A DNA stretch of 64,000 nt from Podospora bellae-mahoneyi (lineage: Eukaryota; Ascomycota; Sordariomycetes; Sordariales; Podosporaceae). The translations under genes and the position numbers were made by a program. Below, in pieces: positions 10,109 to 22,700 of this stretch (the first letter of the stretch is position 1; each line of letters opens with the position of its first letter). Below the pieces are notes generated by a model. The model had not been told where the DNA came from. It saw nothing but the letters and a program-made list of their open reading frames with translations, and did not search any database. The stretch lies in NCBI RefSeq assembly GCF_035222275.1, contig NC_085885.1, forward strand, positions 744,001-808,000. The letters run 5' to 3'.

Positions 10109-10969
10109 TTTGGGGATTTGTTGTGGTTGTTGAGAGGAAAGAAGAAGAAAAAAGCGGTAGCAGGTTGGAGGAGGGCCTTCAAGGTGCAGAGGCACCTTAG
10201 CAGTGACGAAATTTAGGTGGGGCGCCCGGTTTGGGGTCGGTCAAGTGGCAGATGCCAAAGGGGAAAAAAGGTGAGCAAGAACATGTTAAACTAGCTAGGT
10301 AGCCATTAACAATAGAGCAATATGCTTCAAGAAGATAGCTAGATAGATCCGTACGGTCTCCAACTCGCACAGAAGAGCAGAAATTCAAGAGTTGCCTACC
10401 CAAGTTTTACGCAACCGTACAAGCTGCCTGATAGACAACAAGGCGTACACACCATGCCCGAGCATTTGGCGAACACATACTTGACAATATTGAAAAGGAG
10501 CTCCCTAGGTAGATTTCAAACACTCTAAACAGTTGGCAGTCTGGGTGTCATTCTATCCGCAGCATCCAAAACTCCTCCCCAAAGAGCTCTCACTTCAAAC
10601 CAAATCACAAAGCAATAAGACAAAGCTAGGCCAAAACGTTTATTCTTTCATGCACCAGAGGTCTACATAAACACAATACGCACCTCCTTTTTCGCCCTTT
10701 TGCCTTTTTATCATCACGATGTAAAAATGCAGCGCTTCACATGCATTAAGTATCGCAGACCACACCAGACAAATGCCCCCGTAGACGCCGCCATTACTCC
10801 GAATCCAAACGCCGAAGAGTCAACAAGCCCAAAAATGTGCCGAAAGGAGTATCATACAATAGAAGATATAGAGAGAGAGAGAGAGAGAGAGTGAGAGAGA
10901 GAGAGGAAGCTGAAGGGTAAGGAACAAGAGAAGTTACAGAGCAATTCGAGGTAGCAAAGCCAGACTGCT
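10109..10969. other. Intergenic between HUB1 fusion and NOP58
   Basis: This holds the HUB1 promoter and the NOP58 3' flank. A GA dinucleotide tract lies near the right end. No gene seen. Confidence 0.5.
10871..10905. repeat. (GA)n microsatellite
   Basis: About 17 GA units with one GT interruption, just downstream of the NOP58 stop codon. Confidence 0.9.
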
Positions 10970-12792
10970 TTACTCCTTGCTGTGCTTCTTCTTCTTCTTC
11001 TTGTGCTCCTTCTCCTTTACTGGCGCCGCCTCCTCCTCCTCATCATCGTGCTTGCGCTTGGAGCTCTTGGTCTTGGCTGGGCTTTCGGTCTCTTCTGTTG
11101 GCTCCTTGGACTTCTTTTTCTCCTTCTTGTCCTTCTTCTCGCTCTTGTCCTTCTTCTCCTTCTTTTCCTTCTTCTCCTTCTTCTCCTTCTTGCTGACCTT
11201 CTCCTCATCGGCAGGCGCGTCCTCCATCTCGACCTCCTCAATGAGGGGCTTGGCAATCTCGGCCTCAGCGGCGACACCGTCGGCATCGGCGTTGTACTTG
11301 CGGGCCTCCTTGATGTCCCACTTGGGGACAGTGATGTTGTTGGGGTTGGGGCCGAGCTTGGTGGAGATGGGCTTGCCCTCCATCAAGCGCAGGCTGTTCT
11401 CGAGCTTGGCGCGAGACTTGATGCCGAGCTCGGCGCGAGTCTCATCATCGACATCCTCGTCGAACTCGGAAAGAGCATCAGTGCGCACACCAAGGGCGAC
11501 CTTGGCGGCGAGCTGACGGGCAATCTTACCCTTGTTGTTACCAGAAGCCTGGCCAACGAGGGAGGCGTGGTAGATGAGGCCATACTTGGGGGTCGCGTGC
11601 TTGGTCTTGAGGGCACGGAAAAGAGCCTTTTCGGCACCGAGAATCTGGATGGTAGAACCGGGGTTCTTGGCCAAGCTGATGAGGGAACCAGCGTGGGCAA
11701 TAAGACGAGCACCAACAAGGGCGCCGAGAAGCTCGGTCATGTTGGGGGAGATAGCCTTCATGCGGTTCTCGAGGTACTCGGAAAGCTGCTTGCGGTACTC
11801 GGAAAGAGCAATGACACGTTCAGCGAGAAGCTTGATGTTGTTGAGATCCTCCTCATTGATCTCGGTACCCATGGAAATATCAGCGGCAGACTTGACGGCA
11901 GCCTCGATTTCGTGAGGGAGAATTTCGGAAAGGTCGGTCTCAGGAGCGTTGGTGCGGACACCCAAAGTAACAATAATCTTGGCATAAGAGAGGTTGTCGG
12001 GCAAAATCTTGGCCAACTCGGGGAAGTGCCAGCCGTACCATTCCTTGACGCGCATGGCATAGGTGTTGAGCTCCTTGTCCAAATCGTCAAGGAGGGAAAC
12101 GGCGTGGACAATCATGATGTCGACCTTCTCGGGAGAGAACTTGAGCTTGTGGCGGGAGAGGGAGTGGGCCAGACCCAGAGACATCTCCTTGAAGTTTTCA
12201 GGGAGCATGCCGGGGACAAGCTCGGGAAGATGTTGTCTGATGGCGCGGAAGAGCTCATTCGTGGTGCTATCGGAGATGGGCTTGATGTTGAGCTCAGGCA
12301 GCTTCTTGATGGAGGCGCCAAGCTTGCTCTCGGCAACGGCAAGGGTGACCTTTTTCTCATCCTTGAACTCGTTGAGGAGGTTCTGGAGGCGTGGTGTGAC
12401 CTTGCCTTCTACGAGGCCCGAGATTTCCTCGAGAGCTGAGGCGGCGCTGTCGAATTTGGCAAACTCCTTGTACTTGATCCTGTTGCGATGGTTGGTACTG
12501 GTTCTTGCTGTCAAGGTTTTTCGGTGGCTGGGTGGAAACTTACTCCTTGACGATTTTCTCAGTGGTGGAAAGACGGTCGGTCAGGTTGTCGTCCTCCAAG
12601 AGCTTCTTGTCGGAAGCCTTGAACAGGCCATAACTGCATTGGCAAGTTAGCTGTCATGTTCAATGCCGCCTCAGGTGTGTCGCGACTCTTGTTCAAGTCA
12701 AGCAGTTGCAATCGCGTCTCTACAGAGAGAAGGGCCCATTGAACAGTCGGCACTTACCCGGCGCTGGTTTCGGTAAGAATGAAAAGACCCAT
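10970..12792 (-). CDS. NOP58: Nucleolar protein 58, box C/D snoRNP core
   Basis: Core protein of box C/D snoRNPs, which pairs with Nop56 and positions fibrillarin for 2'-O-methylation of rRNA in the nucleolus. Three exons (12792-12758, 12633-12544, 12479-10970) give 544 residues. The N-terminal domain begins [17 protein letters not shown]. The coiled-coil region has [20 protein letters not shown] and [14 protein letters not shown]. The Nop domain (about 255-400) carries [20 protein letters not shown] and [13 protein letters not shown]. The tail from about 450 is a Lys/Glu KKE repeat of the type seen in Nop56/Nop58. DLDKELN, the WYGWHFPEL variant and the C-terminal KKE repeats favour Nop58 over Nop56. 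Splice junctions close in frame. The gene is divergent from the V-ATPase d gene. Confidence 0.96.
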
Positions 12793-13267
12793 GGCGACAA
12801 AGTGCGATGCTGAGCCGATGTGCTCCTGCAGTTGTCGTGGGAAGTGGTGGGAAACAGCTGTCGATGGGTGCCGTTCTTTCTGTTCACCAGAACCTTCAAG
12901 CAGCAGCAAAAAAAAAAGTCAAGAGTGAAAGATCAATTTTTTTTACCACCAGTTGGAGTTCGCAGGTGGGGGCAGTGTGGGCCCGTGCGTTGTACCAAGG
13001 TTGCTTTTTAGACTTCACCGCAGGCACCACAAAGCCAAGCCAAGAGCTGACTGAGGCTTGATGGCTGCTGTTGCGTCGTCGTTGTTGCTGCACGGTCCAC
13101 CTACCTACTACACCTTGAGACCAACCAAGACAACCAAGTTCCCGTCACACATCAACGCCGCCTTGAGCCGCGCCTCACCTTCAAGCTTCCTCTCCAACAA
13201 CACTTAGGAGACTGACTCTCTGTCACGGTCATCTAAACCTCCAAGCTTCAGATCAAAATTGTCCAAC
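12793..13267. promoter_or_regulatory. Shared divergent promoter, NOP58 / VMA6
   Basis: 475 bp between divergent start codons. The VMA6 side is a C/A-rich leader typical of strongly expressed fungal genes. No factor site assigned. Confidence 0.5.
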
Positions 13268-14510
13268 ATGGAGGGCCTCTTCTTCAACGTCAACAATGGG
13301 TATGTAACATAACACCTCCATATGTATCTGCATGATGCATCACTTACCCCAAGGGTCCCCATCACTGACACTGACACCCCCCCGCAAAGCTACCTGGAGG
13401 GCATCATCCGCGGCTACCGCAACGGCCTCCTCACCAGCACAAACTACACCAACATGACCCAATGCGAAACCATCGACGACCTCAAACTCCAGCTCGGCCC
13501 CGCATACGGCGACTTTCTCTCCACCCTTCCCCCCAACCCATCCACCTCCAGTCTCGCCACAAAGACAACCGAGAAGCTCGTCTCCGAGTTCCGCTACGTT
13601 CGCGCCAACGCAGTGGGCTCCCTCGCCAAGTTCATGGATTACATCACCTACGGGTACATGATTGACAATGTCGCCCTCCTCATCACCGGCACCCTCCACG
13701 AGCGCGACACCCGCGAGCTCCTCGATCGGTGCCACCCCCTGGGTTGGTTCGAGACCATGCCTGTTCTTTGTGTGGCCACCAACATCGAGGAGCTCTACAA
13801 CAGCGTTCTCATCGAAACCCCCTTGGCCCCTTACTTCAAAGGCAGCCTCTCCCACCAAGACCTGGACGAGCTCAACATTGAGATCGTGAGAAATACACTC
13901 TACAAGAACTACCTGGAGGATTTCTACAACTTTGTCAACACACACCCCGACATGGCGGGCACCCCGACAAGCGAGGTCATGACGGAAATTCTCGAGTTTG
14001 AGGCGGACAGGCGGGCGATCAACATCACGTTGAACTCGTTTGGGACGGAGCTGTCGAAGCAGGACCGTAACAAATTGTATCCCACTTTTGGCCGGCTCTA
14101 TCCCGAGGGGACGTTGATGTTGTCGAGAGCGGATGATTTTGAAGGGGTGAGGCTTGCGGTGGAGGGGGTGCACGATTACAAGTCGTTTTTTGAGGCTGCG
14201 GGACTAGGAGGTGGTCCGGGGGGACCGGGGAATATGGGAGGGGGTTCGGGGTCGGATGGGAAGAGCTTGGAGGATATGTTTTATCAGAAGGAGATGGAGA
14301 TATGCAAGGGGGCGTTTACGAGGCAGTTTGGGGCGAGTATTATTTATGCTTTTGTTAAGCTGAAGGAGCAGGTATGTTTTTCCTCTGCTTTTTCACAAAT
14401 GGTTATGGAACTAACACGATGAATAGGAGGTCCGCAATATTCAGTGGATATCTGAGTGCATAGCTCAGAACCAAAAGGAGCGCATTGGTAATTACATCAG
14501 TGTGTTCTGA
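13268..14510 (+). CDS. VMA6: V-type proton ATPase subunit d (Vo sector)
   Basis: Cytosolic cup-shaped subunit that couples the V1 central stalk to the c-ring of the vacuolar proton pump. Three exons (13268-13299, 13390-14371, 14427-14510) give 365 residues, the usual length. It starts MEGLFFNVNNGYLEGIIRGY. Typical segments follow: LTSTNYTNMTQCETIDDLK, MDYITYGYMIDNVALLITG, HPLGWFETMPVLCVA, EILEFEADRRAINITLNSFG and KLYPTFGRLYPEG. The C-terminal exon encodes NIQWISECIAQNQKERIGNY and ends ISVF. A Gly-rich loop (GGGPGGPGNMGGGSGS) sits at about 305-320. All introns have clean GTATGT donors. No membrane segment, as expected for subunit d. Confidence 0.97.
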
Positions 14511-14840
14511 CCTGGTTTTGGGCGGATGGTTTTGGTGTCTTTTCTCAATGTCAGGCTGAGCTTGATGGAAGCTCTTTAGTATTAATGCGCCCTGTTCAGA
14601 AGCATGCGTTTTGACTTTTTCTTTGCTCTTTTGTACTCGTAGCACCCTAGGCAGGCGTATTGGCGATGTTGGAATCTTTACAACGACGAGAGCTTGTGTC
14701 GTCTCTCTCTCACAATGGCGGGGTTTGTCTCGTCTCTTTTGGTTCGGTATTGTGTATATGGTACATAGAGGACGTCATACATCTTGCTGTCTTTTTTATA
14801 CACATCCCACTTCTTTTGCTTTCCCAGGGGGTATAATTCA
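14511..14840. other. Short convergent intergenic region
   Basis: 3' UTRs of VMA6 (+) and the mitochondrial uS15 gene (-). Nothing else seen. Confidence 0.5.
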
Positions 14841-15875
14841 TTAAACCTCGATCTGGTTCTTCCAGCATGCCGGGGTGATGCCCAGCGTCTTGAGCATAAA
14901 CTGCCACCGCTCACTCCCCCTCTCCTTCTTCTCCATGTATTTGAGAAGCCGTTGCCTCTTGTGGAGGAGCAATCTCAGACTCCTCTTGTTATTCTTGTCC
15001 TTGTAGCCCTTGTGCCCCTCGAGCGAGAGAGCCACGGCTCTGATCTTGGAGGTTAGAATGGCGATCTGGACCTCGCTGCTTCCCGTGTCTGGGCCGGCGC
15101 GGACGGGCTTGGGTCCCTGCGGGGCGTTGATGGAGGGGTGGGGGGCGGCGTGGTCGAGGGTGACGTCGGTGACGTGACGGCCAAAGGTCTCGATGCAGCG
15201 GCGCTTGTTGGCGTGTTTCCTGTCCTTTGCGGAGCCGTTGTTGAGGTCTGTGATGCGCTGGAGGGCGATGATGGCCTTTGTGACGTTCTCCTCGTGCTGT
15301 TTGAGGTCGGTGTGGGTGTCCTCGTCGAGGGGTTTGGTCAGGCGCTTGGACTGCTCAATGGCCTGCTCGATCTCTTCTTTGGTGAGGAGGTAGTTGGCCA
15401 GGTGGGGGGAGGTGGGGAGCTCGTGAGGGGGGGCGAGGGGGTTGCCGTCGCCGTCGACTGGGGGGGTGGAGAGGGGAGCTTGTCCGCCCGAGTCGAAGGA
15501 TTCGACGAAGGGGGTGGTGATGCCGTGGATGGGGGAGCCCCAGGCTTCTTTGCGTTCGGCTTCGAGCTCGGCGCGGCGGCGGAGGTTGGCGTTTTTGCGC
15601 TGTTGGGTTTGGGCCCAGCCGTAGGGGTCTTGCTTCATGCGGCGCTTCATTTCCTTGCGCTTTTCTTTGGTCTTTTGGGAAACATTGGCTGTCTGGATGA
15701 GGGGGAGGTGGGACAGGGCTGGGGTTGTCGTCGAGGCGGGAGATGGGCGGAGGCATACTGGGGGGTTGTGTTAGTTGCGCATGTCTCAATATCAGGCGCA
15801 AGATAGAAGGCAGCTGAGGTATAGCTTACGCGAAAGGGTTCGCAGCCCCTGGGGGACGGGTAACCTGGGAGGCAT
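14841..15875 (-). CDS. MRPS28: Mitochondrial ribosomal protein uS15
   Basis: Small-subunit mitoribosomal protein that binds the central domain of the small rRNA. Two exons (15875-15830 and 15757-14841) give 320 residues. The N-terminus MPPRLPVPQGLRTLSL is basic and free of acidic residues, as expected for a matrix-targeting peptide; the presequence-like stretch runs to about residue 45. The bacterial S15 core is in the last 100 residues: DTGSSEVQIAILTSKIRAVA, then HKGYKDKNNKRSLRLLLHKR and RLLKYMEKK. The middle (about 60-215) is a fungal mitochondrial extension. The first-exon join uses a GTAAGC donor and a CCCCAG acceptor and keeps frame. The gene is divergent from cytosolic uS2. Confidence 0.92.
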
Positions 15876-16361
15876 CTTGACTTGGTTGGCGTTGAGGGTG
15901 GTCTCCCAGCGCTCTCCGGACCTTCAATCGCTATCCGTACGTCGGCTCACTGCTCACAACTTTCTCACGGCTGGCCTGCATCTCCCAGATTTTGGGGCCG
16001 TTTGCGCTAGACTGGACCAGGACTAGCGGATGTTCACCTCTCCCGACAGGGTCCCTCAACTCGGCGAGACGGAGCCTCAAAATTCCGGGGCCGAATTCTG
16101 CCTGGCAAAAGCGGTCAGTAGCTCTTCACTTCAGCAGCTGGCACTCGGACCGGCAGAATCACCTGCCCAATGCACCCCCGGCTCGCCAACCACACAACCC
16201 TGGCGGGGCACCCCACACAAAATCAATTGTGTGTGCCAAATTCCTGTAGCTCCGCCTTGCAGCCGTCGCGGAGTCCCGAAAAAATATATCCCACCAGAAC
16301 GCCAATAGCCTCGACCTCTTTCTCCCGTCGACACGTCCTGCCGCGAGAAAGCACCGTCAAA
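15876..16361. promoter_or_regulatory. Shared divergent promoter, mitochondrial uS15 / cytosolic uS2
   Basis: 486 bp between start codons of a mitochondrial and a cytosolic ribosomal protein. The uS2 side has a C/T-rich leader just before the start, as is usual for ribosomal protein genes. Confidence 0.5.
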
Positions 16362-17520
16362 ATGGCTCCCGCTAACCTTCCCTCCATCTTCAATGCCACC
16401 AGCCAGGACATTGAGCAGCTCCTCGCTGCTCAGTGCCACATCGGCTCCAAGAAGTACGATCATCTCGAATCTCGAAAAGCTGACGATCTTTTGCTAACCT
16501 CACTTTCACAGCTTGGGTGTCCATGCGCAGCGTAACTAATCCCCTCACGACCGATTAACGAACGAAGAGAAGATTGGGTTATCTGACAGGTTTCTGCTTG
16601 TAGCCTACCTCTGGAAGACTCGCGCCGACGGTGTGAACATCATCAACATCGGCAAGACTTGGTATGTGGAGGAAACTCGGCTCGGCGAAGCTATTCGCGA
16701 TGAACGGGCCAACACCACGAATTCGAGAAGGAAGTGTGGAGATTAACACTGTTTGCAGGGAAAAGATCGTTCTCGCTGCCCGCATCATCGCCGCCATTGA
16801 CAACCCGAGCGATGTCTGCGTCATCTCTGCCCGTCCCTACGGTCAGCGCGCCGTCCTCAAGTTCGCCGCCCACACCGGCGCTCAGGCCATTGCTGGTCGC
16901 TTCACCCCCGGTTCTTTCACCAACTACATCACCCGGTCGTTCAAGGAGCCCCGCCTGATCGTTGTCACCGATCCCCGCACTGATGCCCAGGCTATCAAGG
17001 AGGCTTCGTACGTCAACATCCCCGTCATCGCCCTCTGCGATACCGACTCTCCCACCGAGTACGTCGATGTTGCCATCCCCACCAACAACAAGGGTCGCCA
17101 CTCCATCGGTCTCGTCTGGTGGATGCTCGCCCGTGAGGTCCTCCGCCTCCGCGGCACCATCTACAACCGCGAGGCTCCCTGGGACGTTATGGTCGATCTC
17201 TACTTTTGTATGTATACCCCTATTTTCGTCGCAGAAAGGACAAGAACTAATTCGGCATCACAGACCGCGATCCCGAGGCTGAGGCTGAGGAGAAGGTCGA
17301 GGAGGAGAAGCTCCCCGGCGTTGATGAGGAGGGTGTTGCCGCCATCGAGTCCGGCTTCCCCGCTGCTGGCGGTGACTGGGAGGCTGCTCCCGCTGCCTTC
17401 CCCGCTGCCGGTGCTGCCACTGGTGAGTGGTCCGAGGCCCAGGGTGCCCAGTGGGAGACTGGCACTGGTGCTCCCGCTGCCGACTGGGCTGCTGAGCCCG
17501 CCAAGGAGTCTTCGTGGTAG
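16362..17520 (+). CDS. RPS0: Small ribosomal subunit protein uS2
   Basis: Cytosolic 40S protein (RPSA/RPS0) needed for late 40S assembly. Five exons (16362-16453, 16512-16531, 16604-16661, 16759-17207, 17264-17520) give 291 residues. Exon 2 is only 20 nt and encodes LGVHAQ. Core landmarks are [72 protein letters not shown] and [20 protein letters not shown]. The C-terminal tail is acidic with EW/DW motifs, ending AEPAKESSW, as in other fungi. The 1-2 nt phases at every junction agree. Codon use is strongly C-ending, consistent with high expression. Confidence 0.97.
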
Positions 17521-19430
17521 ACGACTTTGAGAAAATAAAAAGCAATTTGGGGTCAGGCGTATCGGCGATATGGGCTCTGGCTTGACTACTTGTCAACACG
17601 TTTTCTCTTTCTCCCCTTTCTCCAGGCTGGCTCTCAGGCTTTTCGTTTGCAACCATTGTGTCCTTGGCGCAGGTAAAATTGACCTGCACTAATGAGGGAA
17701 AGATATCCTCTTTGGTGGCTGTCTCTGTTGCCGCCGCTGGAGAGGGGGAATGCCCTGTGGGGTCAAGAAGAGGTGGACTTGATCGTTATCTCGCCTCGCC
17801 TCGGTACGGTTGTATTTTGGACTGGGGCAATCTGGTCTAGATGGGGGGGGGAATGTTTAGACTTTTTAGCTAACGGGAGCTGACCTGCCCTACTTTTGTG
17901 GTACTATGTGATGTTTGATATGTGATTATGTTTCCAAAGGCTGGACTTTTTAGTGACTCTGATCATATCATGAAAAGGGGCTTCTTTGAGGGGACTTGGG
18001 CTGGGGGCTGGCTTTGACCCTGTAAATTGAGAGCCTCGAAGAGAAGAGTCTGGTCCTCGGAAGGTACATTTAATTGATGTGGGTACTCTTTCAAAAATTG
18101 GGAATTCACAGTCAGCCCGTCGGATGCTTGCTTTGGATTTGATGATTCTGCCTGACAATGAGGGGCTGCGATTGATGTGTTCATCTTTATGGTCAACGGA
18201 GATGGGAAACGGTTTGTGCTCTCTTTCATGGTGCTGACGAGCTAGAAGTAAAAGTATTTGTTATAGTCTTATTGGAGGAGGTCACTCGATGATATTTTAT
18301 CACTACCTCTTTCACCAGATTATGGATAGCGTCAGGCTTGAGCTAGCTAGGCTGTTGGTTGAGGGGGGTTTGGTGTGTGTGGTTGTGTTTGAAAGAGGGA
18401 TCTTTTCACGCTTCATGATCATGATGTCAGTGATGTGTGATATTATTGTCTGCCTTGTGGTGAGGGGTCTGTATGTGTGTTCCCGTGCGTGTTGAGTGAT
18501 TGCGTGGAGGTGGTGGTTTCGTGTTGATGATGTGCTAGGGGGGTTGGGGTTGGGGGACTGGTTGCTTGCTGTGAGTGGGATCTTGGAGAGGAGTGGCTGT
18601 GAGGCTGCTTTTGAGGCGGAAAGGTGCGTTGATAAGGTGTGGGAGGGTTGGGTTGATTGGTTTAGATGGAGAGATGCGGAGGGGCGTTTGGTGGAGGGGG
18701 AGGAAGGATGTTGTTTTGGGAAGAGGGCGGTGGGGGAGAGGAGAGGGTGGTGTTGGAGGTTGAATATAAATAAGTCTGTCTTTTTGCCCGGGTGGAGTTT
18801 ATTTCTTTTTCTCTTCTTGATCATCGTCTTGCGGCATCATCTTTGGACATTCGGTTCACTTCTTCCTTTCTAATCTTTCTCTACTTACTTTGGACTTGAT
18901 GCTGGTCGTCTTGCTCCTTCATCTGACTCCTGATGTGACTTCTCGTCTCACCTCTTTCTTGACGCTCTTGCCTTCTCGATCTTGCCGCTGCCTATTTGTA
19001 CCACCTCCTATAACAGCCCCGGCGACGAGTTTTCCCCTTCCACACCCCTTCTCGCATTTCATCCTCTTGACTCTCCTATGTTGCCTTCTATATACTCAAC
19101 ACACAACAATATCTCCATCGCCGAACCTGACGCCGTTGTCATGTTCCGCCACCGGAGCCTTTCTATCTTGTTTACCTACCCACTCACCTACCATTTCGAC
19201 CTACCTGTTCTACATACAGCACCCCACCTACCGTGCTTACCAACACCTGCACATGCTACCAGTGCCTACTGGACTTACGAGCGCAACCCTACCACCTCGA
19301 ACCACGGCATACCCCAGACGCGACAGCCCGTGTATGTAGCGGACTACCCCGTGCCAAGGAAGGTCCTGGCCTTTTTCAGGCACCCCAGAGCCATACCAAC
19401 AAGTGAGATCAGTGAACATACCTTGTCACG

Positions 19431-19703
19431 GTGCCTTCCCGGTATGCATATGGGCATCGAGGGCATGGCGGTGGCCAGCCAACGGCTCGTCAAAATGTCC
19501 AGCTTTTTAACTGGGAGACCACCTTCGACATGTTTATGGAGAACACCTCGGGGTCGAGGCCTTTACGCTTTGTCTGGACCAGGAGGAAGAAGTGCGATTG
19601 TTGCAAGAGCCTTAAAGTCACGCGAGAAACGCGTGACTATACCGCGACTCACGTCAACTCCCACATCCATTTCTGCACAAGGACTGGAGACTTGTGTGTG
19701 TGA
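19431..19703 (+). CDS. Possible small spliced gene, last exon (unrecognised)
   Basis: A frame ending at 19703 contains LFNWETTFDMFMENT, then a short basic Cys patch (TRRKKCDCCKSLKV) and ends TRTGDLCV. The composition looks more protein-like than its surroundings, and a pyrimidine-rich leader-like stretch lies upstream at 18.85-19.1 kb. A GTGAGA donor-like site at 19402 could join an upstream exon to it. I could not settle the upstream exons and recognise no family. It may not be coding. Confidence 0.2.
   Translation: MPSRYAYGHRGHGGGQPTARQNVQLFNWETTFDMFMENTSGSRPLRFVWTRRKKCDCCKSLKVTRETRDYTATHVNSHIHFCTRTGDLCV
19616..19638. repeat. Perfect 9-bp inverted repeat
   Basis: AGTCACGCG and CGCGTGACT flank a 5-base AGAAA loop, giving a strong hairpin in RNA or cruciform arm in DNA. 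It may be chance, or a palindromic binding site (MluI-like ACGCGT core). Confidence 0.7.
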
Positions 19704-22700
19704 AAGGTGGGATTGGGGAAGAGAAACTGAGAGAGAGGGTGTAGTCTGAGAAGGATGAACTGGGTCACGATAAAACGAGGGTTATACAATGGGGTTTGCT
19801 TATTTTTGGGGTTTCTTGAGCTTTGATTGGGCCGGGAAGGATATGATGATGGAGATGAAGGGTGGTTGCTAGGTCTCTAGTGGGTACACAGGAGTTTAGG
19901 TGGATGTTGGGGAGTCTGTGAGAGACGGTTGGGTTGTTGCTCGGTTCGGCGATGTGAGGAAGTATTGTGTAGGTACGGTACCTATATTGATCGAGAACTT
20001 AACCGGCAGGCGCGGGTGATAATCGGGGTTTGTGATGACGTAAAGATGTTTGAGTTATTGGGAGATGATGGTGAATACAAGCGTGCTACAGAGCTCAACC
20101 AGGTTCTCTTCCAACATGTGATGTGATGTTGACTTCGGTGATGGCGGACGATTGTTTCCTGCCCGCATTTATTGGTGATCAGGATATGTGATACCAGCAT
20201 TTGGACATAGGTTCGTTTGGTTGGGAAGATGAGTAACTCCGTGGAGGTGCTCGGATAATTTTGAGAAGTGATGCCAATCAAGATGAAGACAATAATATCT
20301 CGACAATTTTATTTTCAGGGGAGACTCCCCATAGTTGAGATTGAAAAGGATATAAAAGTCCGTTAATGGTAAGTAGGAAGCAACTGCCAACCGTTGATAT
20401 TTCTTGGGCAGCATAGCTTGAGTGAGAGGACCATCTTTCCCTCGCGGGTGCAATTGATAACTCTGTCGAAAGATGAATGCTTCAACTTCAACCACTTTCA
20501 AGATTCAAACACCACAACACCAGAAACCACCACTCCAACCCACTCAACCCAGCAAATCTTCCCAACCCACCTTGACCCAGCCAATATCAACTCAACAACG
20601 TCCGATTCTGAGACATTCATAGAACCTCATCAAGTCAGCACGTGGTAGCAGTCAGCCTCACTCTCAACAAACATTACCATCGTCGACCGATCCCGTCATT
20701 ACTTCCCCTTCCCATCCCAAGAGCTGACTTGACCCCCACCTTCCCCGACCGCCCCCCGCTTTCATCCCATCTTTTTCCCGCACTCGCTTGATCATTTCGG
20801 CCTGCATACAACTTGCATGCAGCCATTCTCAAACTTCGGTTATGCCAGGAACAGAAACATGAATACTACTTACTCCCAAAAATCATTCCGCTGGTATGAA
20901 TTCCCGGGGCCTGACCAACCCAGCCAAGAGTAAGACGCGGCAGAACCACAAAGTGATACCCCAGAACGAAGTCGAAACGGTCCCAATGGGACAGTCAGAT
21001 GCGTACCAGGGTGGTTACCATGCAGGAGGACATCCTTTGCATTGGGTTTGACAGACGAGAGAAAAAGAAGAGACAAAGCAACAGCCAGTTGACAACTGAT
21101 ACCTCGGCAGTTTTCTCACTCGTGTCAAACACCGTCACAAGGCTCGGGTAAAGAAAGTCGTGATGTCTCTCAGTTACAAGTTCACCCTCGCCAAGCCCCG
21201 CCTGACCTAGCAGTCGATCGCCATCAGTCAGATCTCGATTGGCAAGGTATGACCGCATCAAAAAAAGCTCCCAAGAAAAGATGTGTCTGTCGATCAGGCA
21301 CAGGAACAACAAAACTGCAACAGTCTCGTTGTTGGATGTTCAAAACAGTAGCACAAGTAATAAGTGACGTTGCCATCGCCCGCCCTCCGGCCAACGGCAT
21401 GGTCATGTCATGTGTATATCCGTACATCACCTACCTCGCATTGCATTTCTTTTCTTTGAAAAAAAAAACGCAGTGAAACGTCTGTCAGCATAAGCGGCGG
21501 CAGGCGGCGGCGCGGGGTTAGGCAGGAGGGATGGGAGGGAATTGTCAGCTCGACGTCATTGCATGAGATCAGGGGTGGGCAGCCCAAGAGAAGGGGTAAA
21601 AAAAATGAAGGCAGACGCCACTCCGCAGATGTGAACTGAACCGGAGTGGTGGGAATTTGTTGAGATTGTGTGTGTGTGTGTGTGCATGTGCCTCATTTCC
21701 AACGCAGAACCCTGGTCCCGCAGTGTCACTCCTGCAATTTTTGGGTGTATTAGCTATGAAACTGTGATTTGAATCTGATGAGAAGAATGGCCCGAGGCAG
21801 CACGTGGATTTTGGGGTTTAACTTCCCACATCATGGAGAGAAAGAATAGAGACCAGACCTCGAAGAGTTAAACATCATCATGCATGACCACGCGGGGAAC
21901 AACAGCATGAATGAGGGGTAGCAAAAGACCCAATCTCCAGGACTTTTCCCAGGATGTGGGTTCCAGGAACTGAGTTGACTCGTGGGAGACCCCCTTCTTT
22001 ATCCTTTCTGGAAGCGCTATCTGGCGGAGCACGAGGAGCTGGCCGTTCAAGCTAGAAGGATTGGAATGGGGACCGCTCGGACACGGCGCCGTTATTATGG
22101 GATGAGGAGATCTTATGACCCGATGTCGGTTCGGTTCGAGGAGGAGGACTCATCTTTGTTCCAGTTCACTGGTTGTTTCTTTGGGGTTCGGCCATTCCAG
22201 AACAGAGGAGGACAACCCTGAAGAATTGGATTTGAGGGGGTGCCGTAGTGTACCGGGGGACGGGGTGTAGTTGTGTTTGCTGGTGATACTTGAAGCTCCA
22301 CGCACGCCTGTCCCCCCCACATCACGGTCGAGGATCTCTCTCGGTTCCCAGCCGCCGAGGTGCATGACGCAGTGTTCAGGAAGACTGCGAATCATGGGGA
22401 GAGACGGGGTGCTGCTGTGGTGACACAGAGGTGGTGTTGAACTTTGAAACCAACATGGAAAAAGAATAAGAAAAAATAAAAGCAAGAAAGATGAATGTGA
22501 AGATGTCATGGTCAAGACCAGTCAGTGATTGAAAGTGAGGTGGTCTGGGCAACGCGTGTGATCCCGGATTGGATGATTGAGGAAACCTTGCTCACCCGCA
22601 TCGGCAACGCTAGTTCTGGGTCGAACCGTGCGCGCGGTACAGTACAACACTTTTGGCCAGTGGTGTCGAGGAAACGCAACTCGGGGCCCATCTGAGGGAT

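Noticed and set aside
10982-12439. 485-codon open frame on the plus strand
   Set aside because: It is the exact antisense of NOP58. The Leu/Val-rich product mirrors the KKE and helical codons of the real gene.
13340-14173. 277-codon minus-strand frame
   Set aside because: Antisense of V-ATPase subunit d.
18312-18873. 170-codon minus and 125-codon plus frames
   Set aside because: Overlapping on both strands with Ser/Thr/Pro or Gly/Trp/Arg bias, typical of purine-rich DNA; no start context or splice pattern supports them.
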